64,000 nucleotides of DNA from Eubacterium sp. ER2 (GCF_000765215.1 NZ_JPJE01000004.1:24940-88939), one strand, 5' to 3'; numbered from the stretch's first letter, positions 43,584 through 52,327 are shown. The notes: a model not told the origin generated them from the letters alone. Program-made: numbers and translations.

Positions 43584-46334
43584 TTATTCATATTTTCCCT
43601 TTGCCACCTTCCTGCCCTGTAGGAAGCTCTGATTTTTATTTACGAAGGACTTTGTCCTGGCCCGGAGCAGAAGCCTTCTCCCCTCCGGCGTCCGGGTGTA
43701 GGCCACCTGGTACCTTCCCAGAACCTTTCGCATATGCTTCTCAAAGACCAGCGCTCTCTCCTTTTTATTTCCAAAGATTTCCGGAACGCTGTAGAACTCC
43801 TCGCTCCGTCCGCTCCTCTTCTCCCTTGTCAGCAGATACCTGGGATTGTCTATGACTCCCCAGATCTCCTCCATGCAGGCGGCAAAGGTGGTCTTGTCCC
43901 GCATGGTCCCGCCCTTGAGCCAGGTTCCAATGACCAGGCCGTCAGCGGACTCCACCTGGGCCCTGCAATGCTGCGGATCCTCCAGCTCCCCGATCTCTGC
44001 CAGGGCGTCAGCCACCGCCTGGCTGATCCGCGTCATCCTGCGCTCCGGCGTGCTGAGCCGCACAAGCCTCACTCCATATCTTGCCACCAGCACGCAGGCG
44101 GCCAGCATGGCAAGGCCCAGGGCCGCCGCCGGCACAGATCGGGCCCCGTAGGCCGCCTGAGTGAACACCCGCCCAAGCCCCATCAAAACCGCTATGAGCA
44201 GGCTCAGGATTTCCATCCACACGGCGTTCACAAAGAGGAAGCCGGTCTTTGCCTCCTCCGCAGGGATGTCCTCCACCTGCTGCACCTCCATGCCGCCCCG
44301 GATCTCCCGCAGGGATCTCTGCCACCGGCTTCTCATCCCCTCCCGGTCTGATGCCCTCTCAAGCATCATCTCATTGACCTTCTCCATCTTCTCTTTAGTG
44401 TCAAATTCCGGGATAGCCAGGCGCTCCACGCCGCTCTCTATGACATCGTCCTTCCAGGACACGCCCAGGAAGGCATGAAACCTCCTGACCAGCGTCTCGT
44501 AGTCCCCGGAGAAATCCGCATGCTTTGTCTTTCCCGATTTCTCCGGAAAAATGCAGGCAAGATGCCAGATATTCCCCGTCTTCTCCGGGTGATCCCGGTC
44601 TGTCCGTATGGTGCGTCCCCTCATCTGGTTGCTCAGCATGAAGGAGCCCACGTAGGTGGCCAGGACAAGAGAGTTGATGCAGGGTGCATCCCACCCCTCT
44701 CCCAGAAGGGACTTGGTTCCCACCAGGACATTGATTTCACCCTGGCGGAACAGCTCCGTGACCACCGCCACGATGTGGGTGTTTTTCCCTTTCACCTTCA
44801 GCTGGCCGTAACCCGTCTCCCTCACAGGGGACAAAGTGCCCTGGCATCCCTTCTGTCCCAGCAGCTCCTCCAGCTTCTCCCTGGTGTCCATGGGCACAAG
44901 GATCACTGAGCCGCTGAGACACCCCAGGCGGACGCCCTCACGCCCCTGCCTTCTCAGGTGCTCAAAGATGGGCACTGCCCCGATCTCCGCAGCCATGACC
45001 TGATCCGTCCCCGCGAGGGACAGCTTGTCCTTCTTGATATAGTCGCACAGAACCAGAAGGCGCAGCTCCTCTCCCAGAGAGCTGTACTCCGCGTCCACGA
45101 TCCGACCGATGCTCTCCATCTTGCCCTGGCTCTTTGCCAGAAGCCTCTGCATGGCGTCCCTGTGGGTGAGAGACACCTTTTTCCGGTAAATACAGCCCGC
45201 CTCCTTCAGCTCCCGCAGCAGCTCCTCCCGGTCACTCTGAGTCACCTCGTAGGAGTCCGCGTCATCGTAGAGAAACCCCTGCAGGAGAACCTCCAGCCAG
45301 GAGCTGTCAAGCCTGGGCAGCCTTCCCTCCGCTCCGATCAGCTCTCTTAAGTACGCCGGAAAGGGGATCTGCTGTGTCTGGCAAAAGATGAGAAGGGCGG
45401 AAAAATACTTCGGGTTGTCCAGGAACCTCTCACTGTACTCCTCCGGGCTTCGCAGTCCCCTGTGGGTGGCGATCATATCCGTAAATCTGCTCCCTGTAAG
45501 GAGCCGGTTCCTCACAGCCTCCTCCTTCTTCTGATAGTCCTCTATCTGGCGCAGTTCCTCCCTGGCAGGCCAGTTGAAAAAGATATAGTCCTCGTGGGGA
45601 CACAGACTCCCCTCCTTCACCAGCTCCGGCGTGAAGATCTCCTCATCGATGGGGCCGCACAGGTCGATATAGCGCTTCCACTGTCCCGGCGTGCTGTCGT
45701 AGGGCGGCGTGGCTGTCAGGGCGATGACCGTCACCCCCTTCAGCTCCTTCATAAACTTTTCCAGCGCCTTCCACCACTCGCTCCTTAAGTGATGGGCCTC
45801 GTCCAGGCAGATGGTCCGAATGCCAGCCGCCCGCACCGCCTCGAGGATGTCAAAGTCCCGGAAGTCCACATCCTCGGACTCCCCCTCCGTGTGCTCTCCG
45901 TCTGTGGCCTCCGTCTTCTTGTCACCTGCTTCCTGCTCGTTATCCTCTGTCAGCTCACCTTCGCTGTCCGCCAGCCTGCCCTGATATCTCTTCATGGCGC
46001 TGTACAGAGCCTGGTAGGTGATGGCTGTGATGGTCTTCATGTTTTTCAGATCATTGGAGAGAAGCTCCTCCGGATCCCTGCCCGGGAGGAGAAATCCCTC
46101 CACAATGCGCTCCAGCCACTGCTGCCGGATGGTGATGCCAGGAGACAGGATCAGGCAGGGCGCGCCGAGGCGCCGGATCAGCTCAATCCCAAGAGTCGTC
46201 TTCCCGGACCCGGGCGCCGCTACGATATGCATCTTCCCGTCCGCCAGGTATTTGTCCGCATTGGAGAGGACCCTGTCCTGGTAATCCCTCCAGGTTCCCC
46301 TGAACTGCAGTGTATCCTCGTATATGTTTTTCAT
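43584..46334 (-). CDS. SF2 DEAD/DEAH-type helicase with C-terminal membrane helices
   Basis: 916 residues. Motif I APGSGKT at 40-46, motif II DEAH at 178-181, motif III LTATPP at 206-211, motif V VGTKSLLGEGWD at 538-549, and motif VI NQMRGRTIRTD at 569-579 define an SF2 helicase or translocase. An acidic linker occupies 122-157. Residues 698-722 and 733-753 are hydrophobic (AVWMEILSLLIAVLMGLG; AAALGLAMLAACVLVARYG), two likely transmembrane helices, followed by about 160 further residues. The combination of helicase core and membrane anchors is unusual. It is isolated: the exporter two-component genes are downstream, a divergent kinase-like gene upstream. Confidence 0.85.
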   Translation of the reverse strand: MKNIYEDTLQFRGTWRDYQDRVLSNADKYLADGKMHIVAAPGSGKTTLGIELIRRLGAPCLILSPGITIRQQWLERIVEGFLLPGRDPEELLSNDLKNMKTITAITYQALYSAMKRYQGRLADSEGELTEDNEQEAGDKKTEATDGEHTEGESEDVDFRDFDILEAVRAAGIRTICLDEAHHLRSEWWKALEKFMKELKGVTVIALTATPPYDSTPGQWKRYIDLCGPIDEEIFTPELVKEGSLCPHEDYIFFNWPAREELRQIEDYQKKEEAVRNRLLTGSRFTDMIATHRGLRSPEEYSERFLDNPKYFSALLIFCQTQQIPFPAYLRELIGAEGRLPRLDSSWLEVLLQGFLYDDADSYEVTQSDREELLRELKEAGCIYRKKVSLTHRDAMQRLLAKSQGKMESIGRIVDAEYSSLGEELRLLVLCDYIKKDKLSLAGTDQVMAAEIGAVPIFEHLRRQGREGVRLGCLSGSVILVPMDTREKLEELLGQKGCQGTLSPVRETGYGQLKVKGKNTHIVAVVTELFRQGEINVLVGTKSLLGEGWDAPCINSLVLATYVGSFMLSNQMRGRTIRTDRDHPEKTGNIWHLACIFPEKSGKTKHADFSGDYETLVRRFHAFLGVSWKDDVIESGVERLAIPEFDTKEKMEKVNEMMLERASDREGMRSRWQRSLREIRGGMEVQQVEDIPAEEAKTGFLFVNAVWMEILSLLIAVLMGLGRVFTQAAYGARSVPAAALGLAMLAACVLVARYGVRLVRLSTPERRMTRISQAVADALAEIGELEDPQHCRAQVESADGLVIGTWLKGGTMRDKTTFAACMEEIWGVIDNPRYLLTREKRSGRSEEFYSVPEIFGNKKERALVFEKHMRKVLGRYQVAYTRTPEGRRLLLRARTKSFVNKNQSFLQGRKVAKGKYE

Positions 46335-46529
46335 TCCTCACATTCCCCTTGTGCTGTCTTTGTCATGCTTCAAGTCCACTCTATATGGATTTTTGGAAAA
46401 AGTCAATGGCCCGGGAAAACGAAAGGGCTGTATCCCTTTTTCCCCTTGCCCTTATACACCGCACAGCAGTATACTGATATTGAAAAAAGAAAAAAGGAAA
46501 GGAGACGGCGAAACGCCGGAATTGACGCA

Positions 46530-47126
46530 ATGAAAAAGATGATCTTAGTTACTTCCCCACCCGCCTGTGGGAAAACCTATATTTCCAAACAGCTTGCCGA
46601 AAATCTGAAGCATGTTGTCTATCTTGACAAGGACACTCTGATTCCCCTTTCCAACCGGGTATTCATAGCTGCCGGCCAGGAAATCAACAGGAGCTCTGAC
46701 TTTTTCGAAGAGAATATAAGGGATTACGAGTACGAGGCCATTGTGGACATCGGCGTGGAGGCGCTGGCCTACGATGACATTGTCCTCATCAACGCTCCCT
46801 TTACCAAAGAGGTTCACAACGAGGAGACGCTGGAGCGCTTCCGCACCAAGCTGCGAAAAAAGGGCGCCAAGCTGGTAGTCATCTGGGTCGTGACTGATCC
46901 GGAGGTGTGTCACGAGAGAATGATCCAGAGAGCTTCAGACCGGGATACCTGGAAGCTGGAACACTGGGATGAGTATATAAAGACCATCGATTTTTCTATC
47001 CCGGAGCCCCTGAAGCGCCTGGACGCGGGGCATGATCTAATCCTCTTCTACAATTCCTCCGACGCGGAGTTTGACCAGTCCATGAAGACAATTCTCCCCC
47101 TGCTGGAGGAGGACGGGGAGATATAA
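46530..47126 (+). CDS. P-loop NTPase/kinase-like protein
   Basis: 198 residues starting MKKMILVTSPPACGKT, a Walker A (SPPACGKTY) at residues 8-17. KHVVYLDKDTLIPL resembles the substrate region of adenylylsulfate- or zeta-like kinases; KLVVIWVVTDPEVCHERMIQRASDRD resembles a lid with Arg/Asp. No signal or membrane segment. The start is uncertain because the nearest good ribosome site, AAAGGAG, lies 29 bases upstream, with a small GGCG-AAA-CGCC hairpin between. A promoter-like TTGCCC...TATACT is at about 46446-46475. Could be a small-molecule or nucleotide kinase; role unknown. Confidence 0.7.
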   Translation: MKKMILVTSPPACGKTYISKQLAENLKHVVYLDKDTLIPLSNRVFIAAGQEINRSSDFFEENIRDYEYEAIVDIGVEALAYDDIVLINAPFTKEVHNEETLERFRTKLRKKGAKLVVIWVVTDPEVCHERMIQRASDRDTWKLEHWDEYIKTIDFSIPEPLKRLDAGHDLILFYNSSDAEFDQSMKTILPLLEEDGEI

Positions 47127-47143
47127 GGGTCTTCCAAAAAATT

Positions 47144-47187
47144 TCAAGAGCGGCAGAATTTTAATTTTCCGCCGCCCTTGATTTTTT
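47144..47187 (+). terminator. Terminator of the P-loop kinase gene
   Basis: TCAAG-A-GCGGC, AT-rich loop, GCCGC-C-CTTGA with one A/C mismatch, then TTTTTT; 18 bp after the stop codon. Confidence 0.75.
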
Positions 47188-47217
47188 CATTCAGCCTTGA
47201 GCAGGAGAGCTGTTTGC

Positions 47218-47358
47218 TCAAGGTCCTATTTCTTCCTTTAAATATTGTTCAACTAATGCTACTACTTCTTTTGCTGTCTCCAACTGTTCTTTTGCATCTT
47301 CAATTGATACAATGTAAAAATCATCGTAATCACTGGCATGGCGAATTTCCTGTGCCAG
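47218..47358 (-). pseudogene. Truncated HEPN-domain toxin remnant
   Basis: The last 46 residues of a HEPN protein remain on the minus strand (LAQEIRHASDYDDFYIVS and AKEQLETAKEVVALVEQYL), ending at stop 47218. HASDYDDFY followed by a long helix is the C-terminal signature of HEPN partners of MNT nucleotidyltransferases. The frame has a stop only eight codons further upstream (about 47383), so about two thirds of the domain and its start are lost. The nearby intact MNT gene supports the identification. Confidence 0.6.
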
Positions 47359-47391
47359 GCCAGTTCTCTCGCCCCACCAATATCATCCAGG

Positions 47392-47730
47392 CTATGCTGC
47401 ATACAAGTCTACCCCTTCATTCTTAATATTGTTATAGAATGGATATGCTCTGATCCATTTATTAAAATGATCCGAATTCTTCACAATAGGCATGATTTCC
47501 AAATCATTATCAAAATTATAATCAAAAGTCAGGTCGGAAAGCGTATGCCCTTTACTTCGTATCTCATCGTCTGACAGATCCACCAAGATCATAATATCAA
47601 TATCTGAATTCGGGCCAAAATCGCCTCTTGCATAAGAGCCGTATAATATCACAGACTTCAGCCTTTCTCCATAAATTTTATGCACGTCTTCCACATATTT
47701 TTTTAATATTTCATTCCAAACCAAAGACAT
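47392..47730 (-). CDS. MNT-type nucleotidyltransferase (antitoxin of a HEPN/MNT pair)
   Basis: 112 residues. The minimal nucleotidyltransferase signature GSYARGDFGPNSDIDIMI contains the GS motif and the D-x-D metal site. MNT proteins AMPylate a HEPN RNase toxin and are encoded next to it; here the remnant HEPN gene is directly downstream. AGGAGG upstream of ATG 47730 sets the start. This stretch (about 47.2-47.8 kb) is markedly more AT-rich than its surroundings, a sign of acquired DNA. Confidence 0.85.
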   Translation of the reverse strand: MSLVWNEILKKYVEDVHKIYGERLKSVILYGSYARGDFGPNSDIDIMILVDLSDDEIRSKGHTLSDLTFDYNFDNDLEIMPIVKNSDHFNKWIRAYPFYNNIKNEGVDLYAA

Positions 47731-47825
47731 ATACTTCCTCCTTCCCACTCTTTTTCTAATTATAGTATATCTATTTTACAGAATGAAATCAATCATACTT
47801 TTATGTGCCACCATATGTTTTCTTC

Positions 47826-47870
47826 AAAAAAACCCTTACAAACAGCATATACCGCCATTTGTAAGGGTTT
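47826..47870 (-). terminator. Intrinsic terminator of tsf
   Basis: Perfect stem AACCCTTACAAA / TTTGTAAGGGTT with a 15-nt loop and a minus-strand run of seven Ts after it, 27 bp past the tsf stop. Confidence 0.9.
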
Positions 47871-47896
47871 CCCTTTCAGAATATCAATGCATGAAT

Positions 47897-48817
47897 TTAC
47901 ATTCCAGCCTGCGCTGCAACCTCTGCTGCGAAGTCGTCTACCTTCTTCTCGATTCCCTCGCCTGTCTCGAAACGTACAAACTTCTTCACTTCCATGTTTG
48001 CGCCGTTCTCCTTTGCAACCTTGGCAACGTACTTGGCAACTGTCAGGTCGCTGTCCTGTACGTACACCTGATCCAGCAGGCAGATCTCCTTCATCTCTTT
48101 GTTGAGACGTCCGATGATCATCTTCTCAATGATGTTGTCCGGCTTATCCGGGTTCTCTGTCTTAGCCTGTGCAAGCAGGATCTCCTTCTCGTGATCCATA
48201 AACTCCTGAGAAACCTCATCCCTGGACACATACTTCGGAGACATAGCCGCAACCTGCATAGCCACGTTCTTCAGACATGTCTTGATCTCATCGTTGATCA
48301 CGTCGGTAGCTGCCTCTACAAGGACGCCGATACGTCCGCCGCCGTGGATGTAAGCCACAACGCATCCGTCGGAAACGATCTTCTCAAATCTTCTGATGTT
48401 CAGCTTCTCACCGATCACGGAAATCTTCTCTGTCAGGGCCTCCTGTACAGTCTTGGAGCTGTCCTCGATCCATGGCTCTGCCATGAAAGCGTCCATATCC
48501 TTTGCCTCTGTAGCCAGAGCCTGATCGGTAACTGCCTTTACAAAGCCCTGGAACTCAGCGTTCTTTGCAACAAAGTCTGTCTCGGAGTTTACCTCAACGA
48601 TAGCTGCTGTCTTGTCTTCCTTAACCTCAGCCATAACAAGACCCTCTGCGGCAATTCTGCCGGCCTTCTTAACAGCCTTTGCCTCGCCGTTCTTTCTCAG
48701 GTACTCGATCGCTGCGTCCATATCTCCGTTTGTCTCGCTGAGGGCCTTCTTGCAGTCCATCATGCCTGCGCCTGTCATCTCTCTCAGCTCTTTTACCATA
48801 CTAGCTGTTACTGCCAT
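47897..48817 (-). CDS. tsf: Elongation factor Ts
   Basis: 306 residues, guanine exchange factor for EF-Tu. N-terminal UBA domain with VTASMVKELREMTGAGMMDCKKAL, the ETDFVAKN dimer-contact block near 80, and the IHGGGRIGVLVE segment. ATG 48817 has GGAGG eight bases upstream; an in-frame ATG five codons before is behind the site itself. Downstream of rpsB by 62 bp and ended by a strong terminator. Confidence 0.97.
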   Translation of the reverse strand: MAVTASMVKELREMTGAGMMDCKKALSETNGDMDAAIEYLRKNGEAKAVKKAGRIAAEGLVMAEVKEDKTAAIVEVNSETDFVAKNAEFQGFVKAVTDQALATEAKDMDAFMAEPWIEDSSKTVQEALTEKISVIGEKLNIRRFEKIVSDGCVVAYIHGGGRIGVLVEAATDVINDEIKTCLKNVAMQVAAMSPKYVSRDEVSQEFMDHEKEILLAQAKTENPDKPDNIIEKMIIGRLNKEMKEICLLDQVYVQDSDLTVAKYVAKVAKENGANMEVKKFVRFETGEGIEKKVDDFAAEVAAQAGM

Positions 48818-48879
48818 TTCTTTTTCCTCCATATATAATTGATCATATATAGTTCTTCAAGTCTGCTTCCGGGGTCAGA

Positions 48880-49641
48880 TTAAGCCTCAACTGTCTCCTC
48901 TGCTGTCTCCTCGTAAGCCTCCTCGCCCTCTGCGTACTCTTCCTCATTGTACTCAGCAGCGCCCTGGTTAGCCTCAACAACAGCGTCAGCCATCTTGGAA
49001 ACGATCAGCTTAACCGCACGGATAGCGTCGTCATTTCCAGGAATTACATAGTCGAGCTCTTCCGGATCGCAGTTTGTATCAGCGATACCGATAAGCGGAA
49101 TTCCAAGGGTATGAGCCTCCTGCACGCAGATTCTCTCCTTCTTCGGGTCAACAACGAAGATTGCGTCCGGCAGTCTCTTCATCTCTTTGATACCGCCAAG
49201 GTTCTTCTCCAGCTTCTCCCACTCTTTTTTCAGCTTGATAACTTCCTTCTTCGGCAGAACATCAAATGTTCCGTCCTCAGCCATAGCCTCGATCTCTTTC
49301 AGACGTGCCACACGGCTCTTGATGGTCTTGAAGTTTGTCAGCATACCGCCGAGCCATCTCTCATTTACATAGAACATACCGCAGCGCTCTGCCTCTGTCT
49401 TGATAGCGTCCTGAGCCTGTTTCTTTGTTCCAACGAACAGGATCGTGCCGCCCTCTGCCGCGATATCGGATACTGCCTGGTAAGCCTCATCTACTTTTCC
49501 AACGGATTTCTGCAGGTCGATGATGTAGATACCGTTTCTCTCTGTGTAGATGTAGGGAGCCATCTTAGGGTTCCATCTTCTTGTCTGATGTCCAAAGTGA
49601 ACACCTGCTTCTAAAAGCTGTTTCATTGAAATAACACTCAT
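48880..49641 (-). CDS. rpsB: 30S ribosomal protein S2
   Basis: 253 residues. [26 protein letters not shown] is the classic start; [31 protein letters not shown], and [26 protein letters not shown] follow, with a 45-residue acidic tail ([21 protein letters not shown]) typical of Firmicute S2. GGAGG before ATG 49641 sets the start. First of the rpsB-tsf operon, preceded by a structured leader and a sigma-A promoter. Confidence 0.97.
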   Translation of the reverse strand: MSVISMKQLLEAGVHFGHQTRRWNPKMAPYIYTERNGIYIIDLQKSVGKVDEAYQAVSDIAAEGGTILFVGTKKQAQDAIKTEAERCGMFYVNERWLGGMLTNFKTIKSRVARLKEIEAMAEDGTFDVLPKKEVIKLKKEWEKLEKNLGGIKEMKRLPDAIFVVDPKKERICVQEAHTLGIPLIGIADTNCDPEELDYVIPGNDDAIRAVKLIVSKMADAVVEANQGAAEYNEEEYAEGEEAYEETAEETVEA

Positions 49642-49765
49642 GTTTCTTTCCTCCATTTGGTTTTCTTTCTTCCGCACATTTCATTTCCCGCATGACCGTC
49701 TTTTTGTGAAAAAAGCTTAGGCACCGGTGCGGGCAGACATATGCGTGTTTTTTTGCAACGGTCAT
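49642..49765 (-). promoter_or_regulatory. Structured rpsB leader RNA
   Basis: The predicted 5' leader contains ATGACCGT (49758-49765) pairing with ACGGTCAT (49692-49699), 58 bases apart, plus an internal CCCGCA/TGCGGG pair that would cross it and a GCACCGGTGC palindrome. This is the layout of an autoregulatory ribosomal-protein leader, but no known family could be identified by eye. Confidence 0.4.
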
Positions 49766-49794
49766 ATATTATCATAAAACCCGCCCTGTTGCAA
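49766..49794 (-). promoter_or_regulatory. Sigma-A promoter of rpsB-tsf
   Basis: Minus strand TTGCAA, 17 bp, TAATAT, about 120 bases before the rpsB start. Confidence 0.6.
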
Positions 49795-49869
49795 GCATTT
49801 CTCCCGATTTTGTTCTCGTTTTGTCCTCCGCTTTTCCTGATTTTGTCCTTCTTCTTTTTGACGGATTAA

Positions 49870-50589
49870 TCAGCAGTCAATGCCCTTTCTCTGATAGAAG
49901 AGGTTGAACAGGATGTACCCGGCCGCGATCCACAGGGCGCACACCCCCAGGGCGACGAAATTGCCCTTTGTGAACAGCTCCTGGCTTTGAGTCACGCCAC
50001 TGTAAATTGTCTGAAATGAGGTGGTGGGCACAGCGACGGACACCTTCTCCAACGTCTCGCTGAGTCCTCCAAAAAGAGGCGGCAGCATGGTCAGCAGCAT
50101 GAGGGGCGCGCCGATGGTTCCGGCCGACGCCTGATCCCTGGCTAAAAGTCCCGCCAGCGCCCCCAGGAAGCACAGCCCCGCCGAGGCCAGCAGCACAGCC
50201 CCTGTGTAAACCGGGAAATTCTTCACATCCCCCCCTGTGATGAAGAACACAGCCGCAGCGTCCAGAGCCGTCATCAACAGGCACACGATCATCTTGGAGG
50301 CCAGGAACTCCTGCCCTCTCACCCGGGCCATCATGAGGGAGCGGAGGGTGTATTTTTCCTTCTCCTCCGCGATCATCACAGGCAGGATGCTGGTGGGGCT
50401 GATAGCGATGGAAAACACAGCGCACATGCCAAGCACGTAATCTCCCATCTCATCCCCCAGGTCTTTGAAAACATTCTGGTAGATAAAGCAAAATACAATG
50501 GGAATAAGAAAGCTCACCAGAATATTCTTGTTGGTCAGGCATCCCTTCAGATCCTTTTTCAGTAAGGTAAAAATAATTTTTCCGCTCAT
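49870..50589 (-). CDS. ABC-2-type exporter permease
   Basis: 239 residues, six predicted helices (VSFLIPIVFCFIYQNVF, MCAVFSIAISPTSILPV, LDAAAVFFITG, AVLLASAGLCFLGALAGLLA, APLMLLTMLPPLFGG, C-terminal helix). Pairs with the ATPase immediately upstream (3 bp) and a second permease beyond it. IAEEKEKYTLRSLMMARV is the coupling-helix region seen in many clostridial exporters. Substrate unknown. Confidence 0.85.
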   Translation of the reverse strand: MSGKIIFTLLKKDLKGCLTNKNILVSFLIPIVFCFIYQNVFKDLGDEMGDYVLGMCAVFSIAISPTSILPVMIAEEKEKYTLRSLMMARVRGQEFLASKMIVCLLMTALDAAAVFFITGGDVKNFPVYTGAVLLASAGLCFLGALAGLLARDQASAGTIGAPLMLLTMLPPLFGGLSETLEKVSVAVPTTSFQTIYSGVTQSQELFTKGNFVALGVCALWIAAGYILFNLFYQRKGIDC

Positions 50590-50591
50590 GG

Positions 50592-51425
50592 CTATTGTTC
50601 CTCCTTTGTCAGTGTAAGAAATACGTCCCGCAGACTGGGCTCCTCAGAGTGGATCATAAGAACCTCCCCTGCCTGCTCCAAAGACTTCAGCAGTGCTTCT
50701 CTTTCCAGAGGCACCTCCTTCTTTCCCTCCCCCGTGGTGATGACCACCCTTTTCCGGGAGTATTTCAGCTTCAGCTCCTCCGGTGAACCGCTCTCCACAA
50801 TGCTTCCTCTATTTAAAAGGGCTACCCTGTGACAGAGCTCATCCGCCTCCTCCATGTTGTGGGTGGTGAGAAAAACTGTGGCTCCCTCCCGGTTCAGCTT
50901 CCTGATAAGATCCCTTATCTCATCCGCCGTAGCCGGATCCAGGTTGGCCGTGGGCTCGTCCAGAAAGAGGAGGCCCGGCTCGTGGATGATGGTCCTGGCA
51001 AAGACCAGTCTCTGCTTCATCCCCCGTGAGAGCTTCTCCACCTTCTTCCTGGCGGCATCAAGAAGCTCCACCGCCTCCAGCGTCCTTCGGATTTTTTTCT
51101 TCTTATCCTTAATCCCGTAAATATCCGCGAATATGTCCAGGTTTTCATAGACTGTCATCTTCTCATACAGGCCGCTCATGTCGCTCATAATACCGATCTT
51201 CTTTTTTATATCCGGTGAAAACGGATCCTTCCCCAGCACAGTCACTTCCCCGCTGTCACTGTGAAGCTGCCCGGTGAGGAGCTTGATGGTAGTCGTCTTG
51301 CCTGCCCCGGAGGGGCCCAGGTATCCGAAGATCTCTCCTTTTTTAATTTCCAGATCACAGTGATCCAGCGCCTTTACCTTTCCAAAGGTCTTTGTCAGTT
51401 GATTTGCTTTTACGATGTTTGTCAT
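50592..51425 (-). CDS. ABC transporter ATPase
   Basis: 277 residues, DrrA/NatA-like. Walker A GPSGAGKTT near 45, LSRGMKQRLVFARTI signature near 140, LLFLDEPTANLDP Walker B, TTHNMEEADELC H-loop. The C-terminal SLRDVFLTLTKEEQ tail is the usual end. ATG 51425 has GGAGG nine bases upstream; the longer frame to 51578 is rejected. An intrinsic terminator sits just upstream, so the ATPase/permease pair may be made at a level different from the first permease. Confidence 0.92.
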   Translation of the reverse strand: MTNIVKANQLTKTFGKVKALDHCDLEIKKGEIFGYLGPSGAGKTTTIKLLTGQLHSDSGEVTVLGKDPFSPDIKKKIGIMSDMSGLYEKMTVYENLDIFADIYGIKDKKKKIRRTLEAVELLDAARKKVEKLSRGMKQRLVFARTIIHEPGLLFLDEPTANLDPATADEIRDLIRKLNREGATVFLTTHNMEEADELCHRVALLNRGSIVESGSPEELKLKYSRKRVVITTGEGKKEVPLEREALLKSLEQAGEVLMIHSEEPSLRDVFLTLTKEEQ

Positions 51426-51520
51426 GGCTTTCGTCCTCCTTACAGCTCCTATCCTACCGATTCTGTAGATTTTCACCTTATTTTCCCGGTAAATGGAGCC
51501 TGCAAGGGGATGAACGGAGC

Positions 51521-51553
51521 AAAAAAAGGGGTGAAACCTGCAAGGCATCACCC
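51521..51553 (-). terminator. Intrinsic terminator inside the LytTR/ABC operon
   Basis: Minus strand GGGTGA, 13-nt loop, TCACCC-C, then TTTTTTT, between the first permease stop and the ATPase start; acts as partial terminator or attenuator. Confidence 0.55.
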
Positions 51554-51574
51554 AAAAAGTCACTTTTTTATTTC

Positions 51575-52300
51575 TCATATGTGCTGAGTCCCGGTCTCAA
51601 GGGCAGGGAAAAAGGCTCTCTTTTTCCGGATCACAAGGAGGACAGCCAGCCCTGCCAGGAACCAGATCACACAGACAGCGCTGCCCCAGGCCAGGGACAC
51701 ATCCATAAAGCCCTCCATGGGCTGTATTTTTTTCAGGACCACTCCCAGGATACCGGTGGGCAGAAACTCCGCCACTCTTCCAAAGGCCACATTCCAGTAG
51801 GAAAAGACCGGCGCCACATAGACGGCCACCACGCTGATGGCTGCGTACACATTCACGCTGTTCTGGTCCTTTGCGTACACCCCGGTCAGGAAGCCCCAGG
51901 GCAAAAGGGCCGTCACGCCGGCCAGATGGATCAGCAGGTACTCCGGCAGGAGGGACATATCCGCCCCCGCGATGAGAAACACCACCACAGCCATGAGCTC
52001 TCCCACCACCAGGCAGGCCACGGCCTTAGCCGCCGCAAACTGAGCCAGCGTCACGCCGGACCGGGACAGAAGGGACAGGGTGTCCCTCTCTTTTTCCTCC
52101 ACCAGCAGGAGGGGAAAATCTGTCAGCGGCACCAGCACGATATTAAAAAGTCCCGTGGTCAGAATCAGCATCCAGGGATCAAAGTACACCATCCGGAAGA
52201 TCATTGCCAGAATGGCCGGGGTAAAGGCCATCAGCAGAATCGTTTTATCCGTAAAGGACGTCCAGATATCCTTCTTCAGCAGCGTCCACATTCTCTTCAT
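51575..52300 (-). CDS. ABC-2-type exporter permease
   Basis: 241 residues with about six helices (FTPAILAMIFRMVYF, LILTTGLFNIVLVPLTDFPLLLV, VGELMAVVVFLIAG, LIHLAGVTALLPWGFL, ISVVAVYVAPVF, AVCVIWFLAGLAVLLVI). LVEEKERDTLSLLSRSGV corresponds to the ATPase-coupling loop. It follows the LytTR regulator by 27 bp and precedes the ATPase; the paralogue at 49870 is the other half of the exporter. Confidence 0.83.
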   Translation of the reverse strand: MKRMWTLLKKDIWTSFTDKTILLMAFTPAILAMIFRMVYFDPWMLILTTGLFNIVLVPLTDFPLLLVEEKERDTLSLLSRSGVTLAQFAAAKAVACLVVGELMAVVVFLIAGADMSLLPEYLLIHLAGVTALLPWGFLTGVYAKDQNSVNVYAAISVVAVYVAPVFSYWNVAFGRVAEFLPTGILGVVLKKIQPMEGFMDVSLAWGSAVCVIWFLAGLAVLLVIRKKRAFFPALETGTQHI

Positions 52301-52327
52301 TTTACTTTCCTCCTAAGGCTCACTGAT

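Noticed and set aside
45789..46529. Long plus-strand reading frame joined to the P-loop kinase
   Set aside because: It is antisense to the helicase 5' end and has no homology before MKKMILVT; the kinase start is placed at 46530.
47188..47225. CCTTGAGCA...TGCTCAAGG hairpin as a terminator
   Set aside because: No T run follows on either strand; it lies inside the HEPN remnant's stop region.
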